64,000 nt of DNA from assembly GCF_019375555.1 (NCBI RefSeq), contig NZ_JAHXDN010000006.1, positions 1 through 64,000 on the forward strand. The letters run 5' to 3'. The notes below the pieces were generated by a model. That model was given only the letters and a program-made list of their open reading frames with translations, did not search any database and was not told the origin of the DNA. Shown piece after piece: positions 35,597-45,157 of this stretch (the first letter of the stretch is position 1; each line of letters starts with the position of its first letter). This DNA comes from Roseobacter insulae (lineage in GTDB: Bacteria; Pseudomonadota; Alphaproteobacteria; Rhodobacterales; Rhodobacteraceae). A program made the translations under genes and the position numbers.

Positions 35597-36814
35597 TCAC
35601 TTCCATTCAAAGGTTGGAACGACAGTCAGCTTCTTGGTGTCGAGCGTTTTCTCACCGACGGTCGGAATGATCGTCACTTCGAGGTCCCGGTAGGGTTCAT
35701 CCTGCGAGACATTGCCCAGAACATCCTTCAGGGTGACCAGCTTCGTCTCCACGTTCGGGATCAGAAACTCTCCGACGCGTTCTTCTTCATCGAGCTCCTT
35801 GCGGTCGAAAAAACCACTGCCGTTTTCGGTCAGCTTGAGGGGTTTGATCGGTTGCGTGGATGTCCCGCCGTTGTCTTCCAGAAAGCGCATGTACGGTCGC
35901 ACGTTGATGCGGATCCCGTCGACCTGCGCGCCTCCACCGATCAGCTTTTCATAGCGGATCCGAAGCGTGCCGTCGGGTGCGGTAAAGGCCGACCACGTAA
36001 AGCGGTTGCTCAATTCGGTCAGATTATCCTCGATCCCCTTGAGCCTCAGATGCAGGGGCGGATCGTCCCGCGTCAACTCCCCGATCACGTCCATCAGCAG
36101 TTCCACACGTTCGTTGAGCCGGTCAATCTCGAGGTGACCGATCAACGGCATCGCGTAGTCGATGGGGATCATCAGCGTCAGCTCGTCATCTTCGCTGGCG
36201 GTGGCTTTGACAATGCCCAGAACGCTGCCATCGGCGTCATAGACGGGGCTGCCGCTTTGACCGCTGTTTGTCTTGACGTTCACCGTCCAAGCATAGGGAA
36301 AATCAGCACTTTCGGAGGCGTTGAATTCCACCTCCTTGCGGCGGTAGGTTTCGCCATGAAACCCGGACGTAAAGAGCGCGGTCGGACTGGCGCGGTTGTA
36401 TTTGCTCGTTCGTCCTATCCGCAAAGGGTTCGGAGGCGGCTTGTCGAATGGCATATTGGCTTTCAGCAGCAGCAGGTCCACGCGATCCAGTTCCGAGGCG
36501 ATCTGAACCGGGATATCATCAGAACTGGCACCCCCGATGGAGGCGGTGATGGAGACCTGGCGCGCCTCGGCTTTTTCCAGCGGGTCCAGAAAGTGCCTGG
36601 TTGTCAGGATGAACCCATCTTTGCCGACGAAAAAGCCGGTTCCCTGGCTGATCACACCGCCCTTCACGCCGCGCTTGGGATGACCTTCCTTGCCCGCCGT
36701 ACCGGAGGCTTGCAGGTAAATCAGGCCGGTTTTCACAATATCATGCGGTGTCTCCTGCGCCATGAGCGGTGCAGCCAACAAACCCCAGAAGATCACGAAA
36801 AAAACTCTGATCAC
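35597..36814 (-). CDS. Exported trypsin-like serine protease with C-terminal extension
   Basis: A 405-residue protein with signal peptide ending at LMAQ. The chymotrypsin-type triad is visible: H74 in LTTRHFLDP, D113 in ELDRVDLLLLK and S187 in NSGQSGSPVYD. About 200 residues beyond the protease domain are beta-rich and not recognised. Start codon is GTG at 36814, one base after the astacin gene stop, with AAAGGG as ribosome site. It belongs to a three-gene coupled group with the astacin-like protease and the propeller protein, suggesting a proteolytic cascade or shared periplasmic substrate. Confidence 0.85.
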   Translation of the reverse strand: MIRVFFVIFWGLLAAPLMAQETPHDIVKTGLIYLQASGTAGKEGHPKRGVKGGVISQGTGFFVGKDGFILTTRHFLDPLEKAEARQVSITASIGGASSDDIPVQIASELDRVDLLLLKANMPFDKPPPNPLRIGRTSKYNRASPTALFTSGFHGETYRRKEVEFNASESADFPYAWTVNVKTNSGQSGSPVYDADGSVLGIVKATASEDDELTLMIPIDYAMPLIGHLEIDRLNERVELLMDVIGELTRDDPPLHLRLKGIEDNLTELSNRFTWSAFTAPDGTLRIRYEKLIGGGAQVDGIRINVRPYMRFLEDNGGTSTQPIKPLKLTENGSGFFDRKELDEEERVGEFLIPNVETKLVTLKDVLGNVSQDEPYRDLEVTIIPTVGEKTLDTKKLTVVPTFEWK

Positions 36815-36815
36815 G

Positions 36816-37622
36816 TTATCCCTTTCCGTAAATATACTGAACGGCGGCGACGTCGAGCGCGCTCAACACACCGTCGTTTCCGTAAATCGCGTTGCAGTAG
36901 TTCATCACCGAATGGGGATCCCATGTCGTGATGCTGGTATTGTCGCCGACCGTGCCCTGGGCCTTGTCGCATTCCTCCGGCGTATCGGGGCGGTTCTGTT
37001 CATGGGCAAATCCGATGGCATGGCCAAATTCGTGCACGGCAATGATGTGGTTGCAATAATCCTGCATTGCCTGGCAGCCGGGGCTCCAGAAGTCATAGAT
37101 GAAGTTCAGCACCATGCCTTCGTCCATGCCATCGACGAACTGGCCCAGTTGCTTCACGTGCGGTGCCGTATCGCGCACGGCGATGTGAATGCCACCGGCA
37201 CCGTCCACGCATTGGTCCCATCCGAAAAACTCCAGGCCCGAGGCTGCCTGCCAGGTATCCGTCACCGCTTTTTGAACCAATGAGCGTTGCGCTTCGAACG
37301 CGGGATCGAGGTCTTCCCAGCATACGAATATCTCGCTGAACTCCCAGATCGCGGCTTCCAGCGGGAAGGCCCGATCGGTGATGTTCTTTTCCTGCTCGGC
37401 CGTCAGGCGGTCAATGAACGAGCCGTCGTCAACCTGCGGTCTTTCTGCCGCCGGCGTCGATGTGCCTTCGGGTTTGCGTATTTCAATGAAACTGCCGACG
37501 CTGGACACGTCTTCTGTCGTGTCATCCTCATCAACAACTGTGTCTTGTGCCCATGCCCCGCAGGCTAGGGTCAAGGTAACGACAGAAATGATTGCCACAG
37601 AACGCGTAAAAAGTTGCACCAT
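36816..37622 (-). CDS. Astacin-like (M12A-type) zinc metalloprotease, exported
   Basis: About 268 residues with a signal peptide ending at AWAQ. The zinc motif is HEFGHAIGFAHEQ (H197, E198, H201, H207 from ATG 37622) and the Met-turn is SVMNY (238-242), as in astacins. An acidic, low-complexity stretch (about residues 27-70) lies between signal and catalytic domain and may be a pro-segment. C101, C138, C183, C190, C218 and C243 could form disulfides. ATG 37622 is preferred over GTG 37625; GGGG lies upstream. It is the first gene of the group running to the P450 gene. Bacterial astacins of this size are often secreted. Confidence 0.87.
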   Translation of the reverse strand: MVQLFTRSVAIISVVTLTLACGAWAQDTVVDEDDTTEDVSSVGSFIEIRKPEGTSTPAAERPQVDDGSFIDRLTAEQEKNITDRAFPLEAAIWEFSEIFVCWEDLDPAFEAQRSLVQKAVTDTWQAASGLEFFGWDQCVDGAGGIHIAVRDTAPHVKQLGQFVDGMDEGMVLNFIYDFWSPGCQAMQDYCNHIIAVHEFGHAIGFAHEQNRPDTPEECDKAQGTVGDNTSITTWDPHSVMNYCNAIYGNDGVLSALDVAAVQYIYGKG

Positions 37623-37896
37623 CACACCCCGCAGAGGCAGGCAAAACGCCTCAGGTCTTTGGTAAAAAAAATAAATCTATGAAAAAGTGATATCACCATC
37701 ACCTTCAACCACAAAGAGAATTTTTCTCCAGGTGGGCGGGAAGTTGGGCGTTCAAATCAAAAATACATTGAAATTGCAAAGAGATGCCCAAGACCCTTGC
37801 CTGCAAGTGATGGCCGGAACATCGGCATATTTCTGCCCGACAATCGGGCGGTTCAGCGCTGGTGGCAACCCGCCGCATTCCGTCGATTTTCGCGAG
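37623..37896. other. Gap between the astacin and MarR genes
   Basis: About 270 bases, noticeably AT-rich near 37660-37750 (poly-A/T runs including AAAAAAAA-like tracts on the + strand). This is probably the promoter zone of the astacin-led operon, read on the minus strand. No gene is visible. Confidence 0.5.
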
Positions 37897-38361
37897 TCAA
37901 AGGCGGATCTTTTGCAGCTTTTCGAGCAGGTCGAGAAGCTGATTCATGTCCTCCCGGCCAAACTTGCGTTCCAGTTCAGCGAAAAGATCATTGCTTTTCG
38001 CGATGTGTCTTTGAATGAGCATGCGCCCCTTGTCTGAAATGCTGACAAAGGATTTGCGCCGGTCTTCGGTGCCGGTTTGCCGAAGCAGCAGACCGTCCGT
38101 TTCCATTGCGCGCAGGATTCGGGTCAGGCTGGGGAGCAGCAGGCATGCGCGTTCGGCGATCATCGTTTGCTCGATCGGGCCATCCTCTTCGACCACGCGC
38201 AGGACCCGCCACTTCTGTTCGCTGATCTGACTGTCTGACAGCATCTCGCGCAGCGGTTCCATGAGCGTTTCGCGCGCGCGCAGCAGGGCAATCGGCAGGG
38301 ACCTGTGCGTGCTGCGCAGGGTGCCGCCCGGACGTTCCTGATGCTGTTTCCCGGTCATCAT
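37897..38361 (-). CDS. hpaR: MarR-family regulator, HpaR-like
   Basis: A 154-residue MarR protein. LPIALLRARETLMEPLREML and SEQKWRVLRVVEEDGPIEQ are close to the HpaR/HpcR pattern, followed by the winged helix LLLPSLTRILRAMETDGLLLR and the wing TEDRRKSFVSISDKGR (given as pieces). HpaR-type proteins repress hydroxyphenylacetate or homoprotocatechuate catabolism. It is divergent from the aromatic decarboxylase and homogentisate genes. Start is ATG 38361 or 38358. TTAACAAG-type half-sites lie just upstream and reappear before hmgA, consistent with autoregulation and control of the aromatic genes. Confidence 0.85.
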   Translation of the reverse strand: MMTGKQHQERPGGTLRSTHRSLPIALLRARETLMEPLREMLSDSQISEQKWRVLRVVEEDGPIEQTMIAERACLLLPSLTRILRAMETDGLLLRQTGTEDRRKSFVSISDKGRMLIQRHIAKSNDLFAELERKFGREDMNQLLDLLEKLQKIRL

Positions 38362-38799
38362 GTTCCTGCTGTTCGAGAGAGGAATTTAACAAGCGGCAAG
38401 GTGCTTGACAAGTTAACTATAGTGATTAACAAGGCAATCAAATGCAGGGGCGGGACGTTCATGCCGTACCATCGGATCGACTGCTCGTGAGGGTTGGAAA
38501 TCGGGCGCCATGGGCTGAAATCATATTTTGCTGCGAGATGCGGCCCGGCCTGCGGTGGTTTGTCCAGTCGCCCGATCGGGGCGTGCGGCTACCGCTTCAC
38601 GGCCTGCATCCGCGGCGCAACAATTCGTGCAGATACATATGAACATGGGATTTCACGTGAGAGAGCATAGAGCGAACCGAAATTCGGCAGGCAAAACCGG
38701 CGCATGCAAGTATCGCCGGGACAGCTTCCACCCCGTTGCATTCAATGAGACTGTGGCGGTGCAGCAAGGTCGCTTTGCCGCAAATGCCACAGGTGCGTC
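38362..38799. other. Intergenic region between hpaR and the decarboxylase gene
   Basis: About 440 bases. The left 75 bases hold the half-sites listed separately. The remainder (about 38435-38799) has no recognisable gene; an open frame ending at 38803 overlaps the decarboxylase start but has no family resemblance. The TTGACA at 38405-38410 could be a -35 element for rightward transcription. Confidence 0.5.
38386..38433. promoter_or_regulatory. Candidate HpaR operator with TTAACAAG half-sites
   Basis: TTAACAAG occurs at 38386-38393 and again at 38426-38433, forty bases apart, with AAGTTAAC at 38410-38417 between them. A related CTTGTTA is found 59 bases before hmgA. The site lies 25-72 bases upstream of the hpaR start codon and overlaps a TTGACA. 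MarR proteins bind such short inverted half-sites. Confidence 0.5.
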
Positions 38800-40200
38800 A
38801 TGAACTGGGACGATTTTGCGCAGTGGGGTGCCCGGATCAGCGATTGGGCGGCGGAGTACCATAAGACCATCCGGGACCGTCCGGTGCGCGCGCAAACCCA
38901 ACCCGGCGACATCGCGTCGCTTTTACCGGATATGCCGCCAGAAAGCGCCGAGGAGATGGAGGCCATCATGGCCGACTTCGAACGCGTCGTGATGCCGGGG
39001 ATCACCCATTGGCAACATCCCCGGTTCTTTGCCTACTTCCCGGCAAACGCAGCCCCCCCGTCGATGCTGGCCGAGATGCTGGTCAATGCCATCGCAGCGC
39101 AATGCATGCTGTGGCAGACATCGCCCGCCGCAACGGAGATGGAAACCGTGATGCTGGACTGGCTGCGTCAGGCAATTGGCCTGCCAGCAGGGTTTACCGG
39201 CGTGATACAGGACAGCGCGTCATCAGCGACCCTTGCCGCGGTGCTGACCATGCGGGAAAGGGCCCTCGGCTGGCAGGGCAATCAAAAAGGTCTGTCCGGT
39301 CAGCCACGGCTGCGGGTCTATTGTTCAGCCGAAGTGCACACCTCCATCGACCGGGCGATCTGGGTTGCCGGGATCGGCGAGGAAAATCTGGTGCGCGTGC
39401 CGACCCAGGGGCCTTTGCGCAGCATGGACCCGGAGGCTCTGAAATCTGCGATCGGGCAGGATATCGACAGCGGCTACCGGCCTGCGGGTGTGATCGTCTG
39501 CACAGGTGGGACCAGCACGGGGGCCTGCGACGACATTGCGGCTGCGCTGGAGGTCGCCCGGGCGTTTGATCTTTATACCCATGTGGACGCGGCCTGGGCC
39601 GGCGCGGCAATGATCTGCCCGGAGTTCCGCCACCTGTGGCGCGGGGTGGAACAGGCGGATTCCATTGTTTTCAATCCGCACAAGTGGCTTGGCGCGCAGT
39701 TTGACTGCTCCGCGCATTTTCTGAAAGACCCGGCCACCCTTGTGCAGACGCTGGCAATCCAGCCCGAGTTCCTGAAAACGCGCGGGCATGACGGCCTCGT
39801 GAACTACTCGGAATGGTCCGTGCCGCTGGGGCGGCGTTTCCGGGCGCTGAAGCTGTGGTTCCTGATACGGTCTTACGGGCTGGAGGGCCTGCGCACCCGC
39901 ATTCGCAACCATGTCGCCTGGTCCGAAAGCCTGTGTGCGGACCTGCGGGGCCATCCGCGGTTTGACATCGTCACCGACCCGGTGCTGTCGCTCTTCACCT
40001 TCCGACTGGCGGGCGAGGATAACGAGGCCCAGATCGATTATGTGAACCGTCTTAACGACGATGGCCGCATTTACGTGACACAAACCAACATCGGGGGCGA
40101 TATCGCCGTGCGCTTCCAGGTGGGGCAATTCGATGCCACGCAGGAAGATGTGGATGTGGCGCGGCAGGTTTTGATAGAACTGGCAAACGATCCGGCCTGA
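38800..40200 (+). CDS. PLP-dependent aromatic-L-amino-acid decarboxylase (group II)
   Basis: A 466-residue group II decarboxylase. The PLP lysine is K295 in FNPHKWLG, preceded by HVDAAWAGAAMICPE and the early motif HWQHPRFFAYFPANAAPPS. The closest look is to aromatic amino acid decarboxylases (Tyr, Trp, Dopa, Phe). Its place between an HpaR-like repressor and hmgA suggests a route from tyrosine or phenylalanine through the amine towards hydroxyphenylacetate, but no amine oxidase is adjacent. A separate start of transcription is likely in the 440-base gap before it. Confidence 0.92.
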   Translation: MNWDDFAQWGARISDWAAEYHKTIRDRPVRAQTQPGDIASLLPDMPPESAEEMEAIMADFERVVMPGITHWQHPRFFAYFPANAAPPSMLAEMLVNAIAAQCMLWQTSPAATEMETVMLDWLRQAIGLPAGFTGVIQDSASSATLAAVLTMRERALGWQGNQKGLSGQPRLRVYCSAEVHTSIDRAIWVAGIGEENLVRVPTQGPLRSMDPEALKSAIGQDIDSGYRPAGVIVCTGGTSTGACDDIAAALEVARAFDLYTHVDAAWAGAAMICPEFRHLWRGVEQADSIVFNPHKWLGAQFDCSAHFLKDPATLVQTLAIQPEFLKTRGHDGLVNYSEWSVPLGRRFRALKLWFLIRSYGLEGLRTRIRNHVAWSESLCADLRGHPRFDIVTDPVLSLFTFRLAGEDNEAQIDYVNRLNDDGRIYVTQTNIGGDIAVRFQVGQFDATQEDVDVARQVLIELANDPA

Positions 40201-40393
40201 TATTTTCGTACCCGGCGCGGTCGTTGTAAGCAATGCTGTCAGCAATTGTTTAACCGCGCGATGTCGACCTCTGGAAAGCTCACCTGAGACCGGCGCGGAA
40301 TGGGGCCGATGGCCGCAGGCCGACACGCAGGTGTTCGCACCTGTATTACGCAGCATATCCGTGGTCTACTATGTGCGCCGTGCCAATAAATGC

Positions 40394-40410
40394 CTTGTTA
40401 GTTACAAAAG
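40394..40410. promoter_or_regulatory. HpaR-type half-sites upstream of hmgA
   Basis: CTTGTTA (40394-40400) is the reverse complement of TAACAAG, the core repeated in the hpaR promoter, and is followed by GTTACAAAAG. TTGT and ACAA form a small inverted repeat around TAGTT. It lies about 45-60 bases before the hmgA start codon. Confidence 0.45.
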
Positions 40411-40452
40411 CAACCAATACATCAGCATCATCACCGTTTAGGGGAGGCCATT

Positions 40453-41814
40453 ATGAACGATCAGACGCAATCGCAGGGCATGATACAGGCCCCGTCGCTG
40501 CCCGGACCCCATGAAGGATATATGCCCGGTTTCGGGAATGACTTTGAAACCGAAGCCCTGCCCGGGGCCTTGCCGCAAGGCATGAACAGCCCGCAAAAAG
40601 TGAACTACGGCCTTTATGGCGAGCAACTGTCGGGCACCGCGTTTACGGCCCCCAGCCACCAGAACGAACGCACCTGGTGCTACCGCATCCGGCCGTCCGT
40701 GAAACACTCGCACCGCTATGAGAAAGTCGATCTGCCTTATTGGAAATCCGCGCCGCATGTTGATCCCGACGTGATCAGTCTCGGTCAGTACCGCTGGGAT
40801 CCGGTACCCCATGACAAACAGTCGCTGACCTGGCTGACTGGTATGCGCACCATGACCACGGCAGGGGATGTGAACACCCAGGTCGGCATGGCCAGCCACA
40901 TCTACCTCGTGACCCGGTCCATGCAGGATGCCTATTTCTATTCTGCCGACAGCGAGCTGCTGGTGGTCCCCCAGGAGGGGCGTCTGAGGTTCTGTACTGA
41001 GCTTGGGATCATTGATCTGGAGCCAAAGGAGATTGCCATCCTGCCGCGCGGGTTGCTTTACCGGGTGGAGGTTCTGGAAGGCCCCGCACGAGGATTTGTC
41101 TGCGAAAACTACGGGCAGAAGTTTGACCTTCCGGGCCGTGGCCCGATTGGCGCGAACTGCATGGCCAACCGCCGTGATTTCAAAACGCCCGTGGCGGCTT
41201 ATGAAGACCGCGACGCACCTTCGACCGTGACCATAAAATGGGCAGGCCAGTTCCACGAGACGAAAATCGGGCATTCACCGCTGGACGTGGTAGCCTGGCA
41301 TGGGAACTACGCGCCGGTGAAATACGACATGCGGACCTATTGCCCGGTGGGCGCGATCCTCTTCGACCATCCCGACCCGTCGATTTTCACGGTTTTGACA
41401 GCGCCAAGCGGCGTCGAAGGCACCGCGAACATCGACTTCGTGCTCTTCCGCGAGCGCTGGATGGTGGCCGAGGATACGTTCCGCCCACCCTGGTACCACA
41501 AGAACATCATGTCCGAGCTGATGGGAAATATCTACGGCCAGTACGACGCCAAACCGCAAGGCTTCGTGCCCGGCGGGATGAGCCTGCACAACATGATGCT
41601 GCCGCATGGGCCGGACAAAAATGCCTTTGAAGGGGCCAGCAATGCGGATTTGCAGGCGGAAAAACTCGACAACACGATGTCCTTCATGTTCGAGACCCGC
41701 TTTCCCCAGCACCTCACGCGTTTTGCCGCCGAGGAAGCGCCGTTGCAGGATGACTACATCGATTGCTGGGAAAGCCTGGAGAAGAAATTCGACGGCACGC
41801 CGGGCAAGAAATGA
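40453..41814 (+). CDS. hmgA: Homogentisate 1,2-dioxygenase
   Basis: A 453-residue protein of normal HmgA length. [18 protein letters not shown] at the N-terminus, the SQSQ-type core around [26 protein letters not shown], and the iron-site region [18 protein letters not shown] with [12 protein letters not shown] are diagnostic. It cleaves homogentisate to maleylacetoacetate with Fe(II) and oxygen in the cytosol. Its stop overlaps the maiA start (ATGA). About 250 bases upstream separate it from the decarboxylase gene and carry an HpaR-type half-site. Confidence 0.97.
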   Translation: MNDQTQSQGMIQAPSLPGPHEGYMPGFGNDFETEALPGALPQGMNSPQKVNYGLYGEQLSGTAFTAPSHQNERTWCYRIRPSVKHSHRYEKVDLPYWKSAPHVDPDVISLGQYRWDPVPHDKQSLTWLTGMRTMTTAGDVNTQVGMASHIYLVTRSMQDAYFYSADSELLVVPQEGRLRFCTELGIIDLEPKEIAILPRGLLYRVEVLEGPARGFVCENYGQKFDLPGRGPIGANCMANRRDFKTPVAAYEDRDAPSTVTIKWAGQFHETKIGHSPLDVVAWHGNYAPVKYDMRTYCPVGAILFDHPDPSIFTVLTAPSGVEGTANIDFVLFRERWMVAEDTFRPPWYHKNIMSELMGNIYGQYDAKPQGFVPGGMSLHNMMLPHGPDKNAFEGASNADLQAEKLDNTMSFMFETRFPQHLTRFAAEEAPLQDDYIDCWESLEKKFDGTPGKK

Positions 41815-42446
41815 AGCTATACTCTTACTGGCGATCCACCACGTCCTACCGCGTCCGGGCAGCGCTGAACCTCAAGGAGATCCCTTTCGAGACGGTGCCC
41901 GTCAACCTTGTCGAAGGCGAGCAGAACGCACCCGGTTACAAGGCGATCAACCCGGCCCAGGGTGTGCCGACGCTGATCCTCGATGACGGCACTGTGCTGA
42001 CGCAGTCCATGGCGATCCTGGAGTATCTGGAAGCGGTATATCCGGACCCGCCACTTCTTCCGGCGGATCCGGTTCAGGCGGCAAGGGTGCGCGCTGCAGC
42101 GATGGGGATCGCCTGCGATGTCCATCCGGTCAACAATCTCAAGGTCGGCCAGCGCCTGAAATCCATGGGCCACAGCCAGCAAGAGGTGGTCGCGTGGATG
42201 AAGGACTGGATGGCCCGGGGCTTCGCGGCATTTGAACAGCAGTTGGACGGCGCCGGACCTTTTGCATTTGGTGATCAGCCGGGTCTGGCGGACCTCTGCC
42301 TGATCCCGCAACTCTACAACGCCCATCGCTGGGGGCTGGACGTGACAGCCTATCCCGGGCTCGCCCGTATCGAGACCAACGCGCTGAAGGTGCCGGCGAT
42401 AGCGGCGGCACACCCGGACCGTCAGCCTGACGCGCAGCCGGCATGA
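41811..42446 (+). CDS. maiA: Maleylacetoacetate isomerase (zeta-class GST)
   Basis: A 211-residue zeta [23 protein letters not shown] contains the zeta signature SxxSxRVR-type motif (here STTSYRVR) and [13 protein letters not shown] completes the thioredoxin fold; the C-terminal [15 protein letters not shown] is typical. It isomerises maleylacetoacetate to fumarylacetoacetate using glutathione. ATG 41811 overlaps the hmgA stop codon. The expected partner fumarylacetoacetase is not encoded next to it or elsewhere in the window. Confidence 0.95.
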   Translation: MKLYSYWRSTTSYRVRAALNLKEIPFETVPVNLVEGEQNAPGYKAINPAQGVPTLILDDGTVLTQSMAILEYLEAVYPDPPLLPADPVQAARVRAAAMGIACDVHPVNNLKVGQRLKSMGHSQQEVVAWMKDWMARGFAAFEQQLDGAGPFAFGDQPGLADLCLIPQLYNAHRWGLDVTAYPGLARIETNALKVPAIAAAHPDRQPDAQPA

Positions 42447-42534
42447 CAGAAAGAAACCCCGTGGCGGCTGCACCTGCGCATCCGCACCGAACGCATCCCC
42501 GGCAAGACAAGGCCGGACCAAGGGAGAACGATTG

Positions 42535-43485
42535 ATGAGCAAGGCATTCGCATCGGCAGGCGATCTGGCGGAAAAAACCATTTCCTTCACGGAAGTGGGC
42601 GAAGGGTTATGGGCGTTTACCGCCGAAGGTGACCCCAACTCGGGCGTGATCATCGGTGACGACAGCGTGATGATCGTCGAGGCGCAGGCCACGCCGCGGC
42701 TTGCGGGCAAAGTGATCGAAAAACTGCGGGAAGTGACGGACAAACCGATCAGCCATGTGGTTCTGACGCATTATCACGCGGTGCGCGTGCTGGGGGCTTC
42801 CGCTTACGGGGCGGATCAGATCATAATGTCGGACATGGCCCGGGCGATGGTGGTGGAACGCGGGCAGGAGGACTGGGACAGTGAGTTCCAGCGGTTTCCG
42901 CGGCTCTTTGAAGGTCATGAAAGCATCCCCGGCCTGACTTATCCGACCACGACATTTTCGGACAGCATGACCGTCTATCTTGGCAAGCGACGGGTGGATA
43001 TCAGACATCTGGGGCGGGCGCATACGGCGGGCGACGCGGTCATTCACGTGCCCGACCAGAACGTGATGTTTACCGGCGACATCGTGGAGTATCACTCGGC
43101 CTGTTACTGCGGTGACGGGCATTTCGCGGACTGGGGCAGCACGCTTGATGCCATCAGGGCCTACGACGTGGATGCGATCGCGCCCGGTCGCGGCGATGCG
43201 CTTGTCGGCAAGGAACTGGTCAATGCCGCCATTGAGAACACCCGGGATTTCGTCGACAGCACGTACCGCCCGGCGGCCCGTGTCGCGGCCTCGGGCGGGT
43301 CCCTGAAAGAGGCGTGGGACGCGGTGCGCGCCGCCTGTGACCCGAAGTTTCAGGATTATGCGATCTACGAGCATTGCCTGCCGTTCAACGTGGCCCGCGC
43401 CTATGACGAGGCCCGAGGCATCGACACACCACGCATCTGGACGGACAAGCGTGATCTGGAGATGTGGGCGGAGCTTCAGGGTTAA
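42535..43485 (+). CDS. MBL-fold metallo-hydrolase with altered HxHxDH motif
   Basis: A 316-residue metallo-beta-lactamase fold protein. The usual HxHxDH is replaced by T-H79-Y-H81-A-V-R, so the Asp-His half (second metal site) is missing. GRAHTAGDAVIH and FTGDIVEYHSACYCGDGH further on keep the other metal-binding positions. ATG 42535 is preferred over the alternative start one codon upstream. It lies between maiA and the flavoprotein hydroxylase in one direction and is a frequent member of homogentisate clusters in this group of bacteria by my recollection. Its reaction is unknown; hydrolysis of a thioester or lactone intermediate is possible. Confidence 0.82.
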   Translation: MSKAFASAGDLAEKTISFTEVGEGLWAFTAEGDPNSGVIIGDDSVMIVEAQATPRLAGKVIEKLREVTDKPISHVVLTHYHAVRVLGASAYGADQIIMSDMARAMVVERGQEDWDSEFQRFPRLFEGHESIPGLTYPTTTFSDSMTVYLGKRRVDIRHLGRAHTAGDAVIHVPDQNVMFTGDIVEYHSACYCGDGHFADWGSTLDAIRAYDVDAIAPGRGDALVGKELVNAAIENTRDFVDSTYRPAARVAASGGSLKEAWDAVRAACDPKFQDYAIYEHCLPFNVARAYDEARGIDTPRIWTDKRDLEMWAELQG

Positions 43486-43531
43486 AGGTGCCACGCCGAC
43501 GTCGCGTCGGCGCGATTGCCGGAGGAGTGGA

Positions 43532-45157
43532 ATGGTAGACGTCAGGTATGATATCGCCTTCAGGCTTTATCCATACGAAAGGGTTCAGACGCAGGGGGCG
43601 GCGCGGCAGCGCGTGCCCGTGGTGATCGTTGGTGGCGGTCCCATCGGCATGGCGGCAGCGCTGGATCTTGGCCGCAAGGGCACGCCGGTTCTGGTACTGG
43701 ATGACCACGAAGGGGTGGGGCAGGGCAGTCGGGCGATCTGCTTTGCCAAACGCACGCTGGAGATTGCGGACCGTCTGGGCGCGGCGCGCGCAATGGTGGA
43801 CAAGGGGGTCGTCTGGAACGTCGGCAAGGTGTTTCACGGCGCGGATCAGGTCTTTGAGTTTAATCTTCAACCGGAGCCCGGGCACGAGATGCCGGCGTTC
43901 ATCAACTTGCAGCAGCCCTACTTCGAAAAATTCCTGGTGGATGAGATCCGGGTTGCCCAGAAGGAGGGCGCGCCCATCGACATCCGCGGTCGGAACGCGG
44001 TCACCGGCATCACCCGCCACGCCGATCACGTGGTGCTTGATGTCGGCACGCCGGACGGGCCCTACCAGATTGCCGCCGACTGGGTGATCGCCTGTGATGG
44101 CGCGCGCTCTCCCATCCGGGACATGATGGGGCTGAGTTTCGATGGCCGCGTGTTCGAGGACAATTTTCTGATTGCCGACGTAAAGATGACAGCCGAGTTT
44201 CCGACCGAGCGGTGGTTCTGGTTCGAGCCACCCTTCAAGAACAGCGGGCAATCAGCGCTTCTGCACAAGCAGCCGGACGACATCTGGCGGATCGACTTTC
44301 AACTGGGCTGGGATATTGATCGCAAGGCGGAGCTCGACCCCGCGAGGGTCCGCGAGCGCGTCGACGCCATGCTGGGCGCGGGGGCGGACTACGAACTGGA
44401 ATGGACCTCGATCTACACTTTCCAATGCCGACGGATGAAAAAATTCCGCCATGGCCGGGTGCTGTTTGCGGGTGACAGCGCGCATCAGGTCTCCCCTTTC
44501 GGGGCGCGCGGTGCCAACTCCGGTGTGCAGGATGCCGACAACCTTGCCTGGAAACTCGATCTGGTGATCAAGGGACTGGCCCCCGACACCCTGCTGGACA
44601 GTTATTCGGCCGAGCGCGTGCACGGCGCGGATGAGAATATTCTCAATTCGACCCGCGCCACGGATTTCCTGACGCCGAAATCGGAAACCAGCATGACCTT
44701 CAGGAATGCCGTTCTGGATCTGGCGCGCCGGCATGCGTTTGCCCGACCGATGGTGAATTCGGGGCGCCTGTCGGTGCCCTGCGTTTATGACGGGATGCCG
44801 CTGAACGGGCCGGATGCGCTTGGCGGTCCGGCGGCAACGCGCGTCGGTGCGCCATGCTTGGATGCGCCGCTGGATCGCGGGTTTCTGCTGAACCGCCTGA
44901 CCGGTCACTTCACCGTTCTGTCGATCAACGCCTCGGCACCGGACATCGCGGAGGTTGACGGTGTGCCTGTTGCCCATGTCACGCTGACGACCGACAGGAA
45001 TGACCCGACGGGCGCGCTCGCGCAACGATATCTGGGAACGCAGCCGCAGGCGGTTTACCTGATCAGGCCGGATCAGCACGTCACCGCCCGCTGGCCAGGC
45101 TGTGACACCCGCGCGGTGACCGAGGCGGTGAGACAGGCGATAGGAAAGGCGGCGTGA
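43532..45157 (+). CDS. FAD-dependent aromatic hydroxylase (class A monooxygenase)
   Basis: A 541-residue PHBH/MhpA-type flavoprotein. GxGxxG appears as VIVGGGPIGMAAALDLG (about residues 31-47), the DG motif in WVIACDGARSPIRDMMG and the GD motif in VLFAGDSAHQVSPFGARG (about 310-327). The C-terminal thioredoxin-like tail is present (VYLIRPDQHVTARWPG). GGAGGAG precedes ATG 43532. In this operon a hydroxylase forming homogentisate from 3- or 4-hydroxyphenylacetate would make sense. The exact substrate and whether it is a 1-, 3- or 6-hydroxylase cannot be decided from sequence alone. Coupled to the DUF2783 gene by GTGA overlap. Confidence 0.9.
   Translation: MVDVRYDIAFRLYPYERVQTQGAARQRVPVVIVGGGPIGMAAALDLGRKGTPVLVLDDHEGVGQGSRAICFAKRTLEIADRLGAARAMVDKGVVWNVGKVFHGADQVFEFNLQPEPGHEMPAFINLQQPYFEKFLVDEIRVAQKEGAPIDIRGRNAVTGITRHADHVVLDVGTPDGPYQIAADWVIACDGARSPIRDMMGLSFDGRVFEDNFLIADVKMTAEFPTERWFWFEPPFKNSGQSALLHKQPDDIWRIDFQLGWDIDRKAELDPARVRERVDAMLGAGADYELEWTSIYTFQCRRMKKFRHGRVLFAGDSAHQVSPFGARGANSGVQDADNLAWKLDLVIKGLAPDTLLDSYSAERVHGADENILNSTRATDFLTPKSETSMTFRNAVLDLARRHAFARPMVNSGRLSVPCVYDGMPLNGPDALGGPAATRVGAPCLDAPLDRGFLLNRLTGHFTVLSINASAPDIAEVDGVPVAHVTLTTDRNDPTGALAQRYLGTQPQAVYLIRPDQHVTARWPGCDTRAVTEAVRQAIGKAA

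Noticed and set aside
38528-38803. A 91-codon frame ending with an ATGA overlap on the decarboxylase start
   Set aside because: No family resemblance, no ribosome site, and codon use unlike the neighbours.
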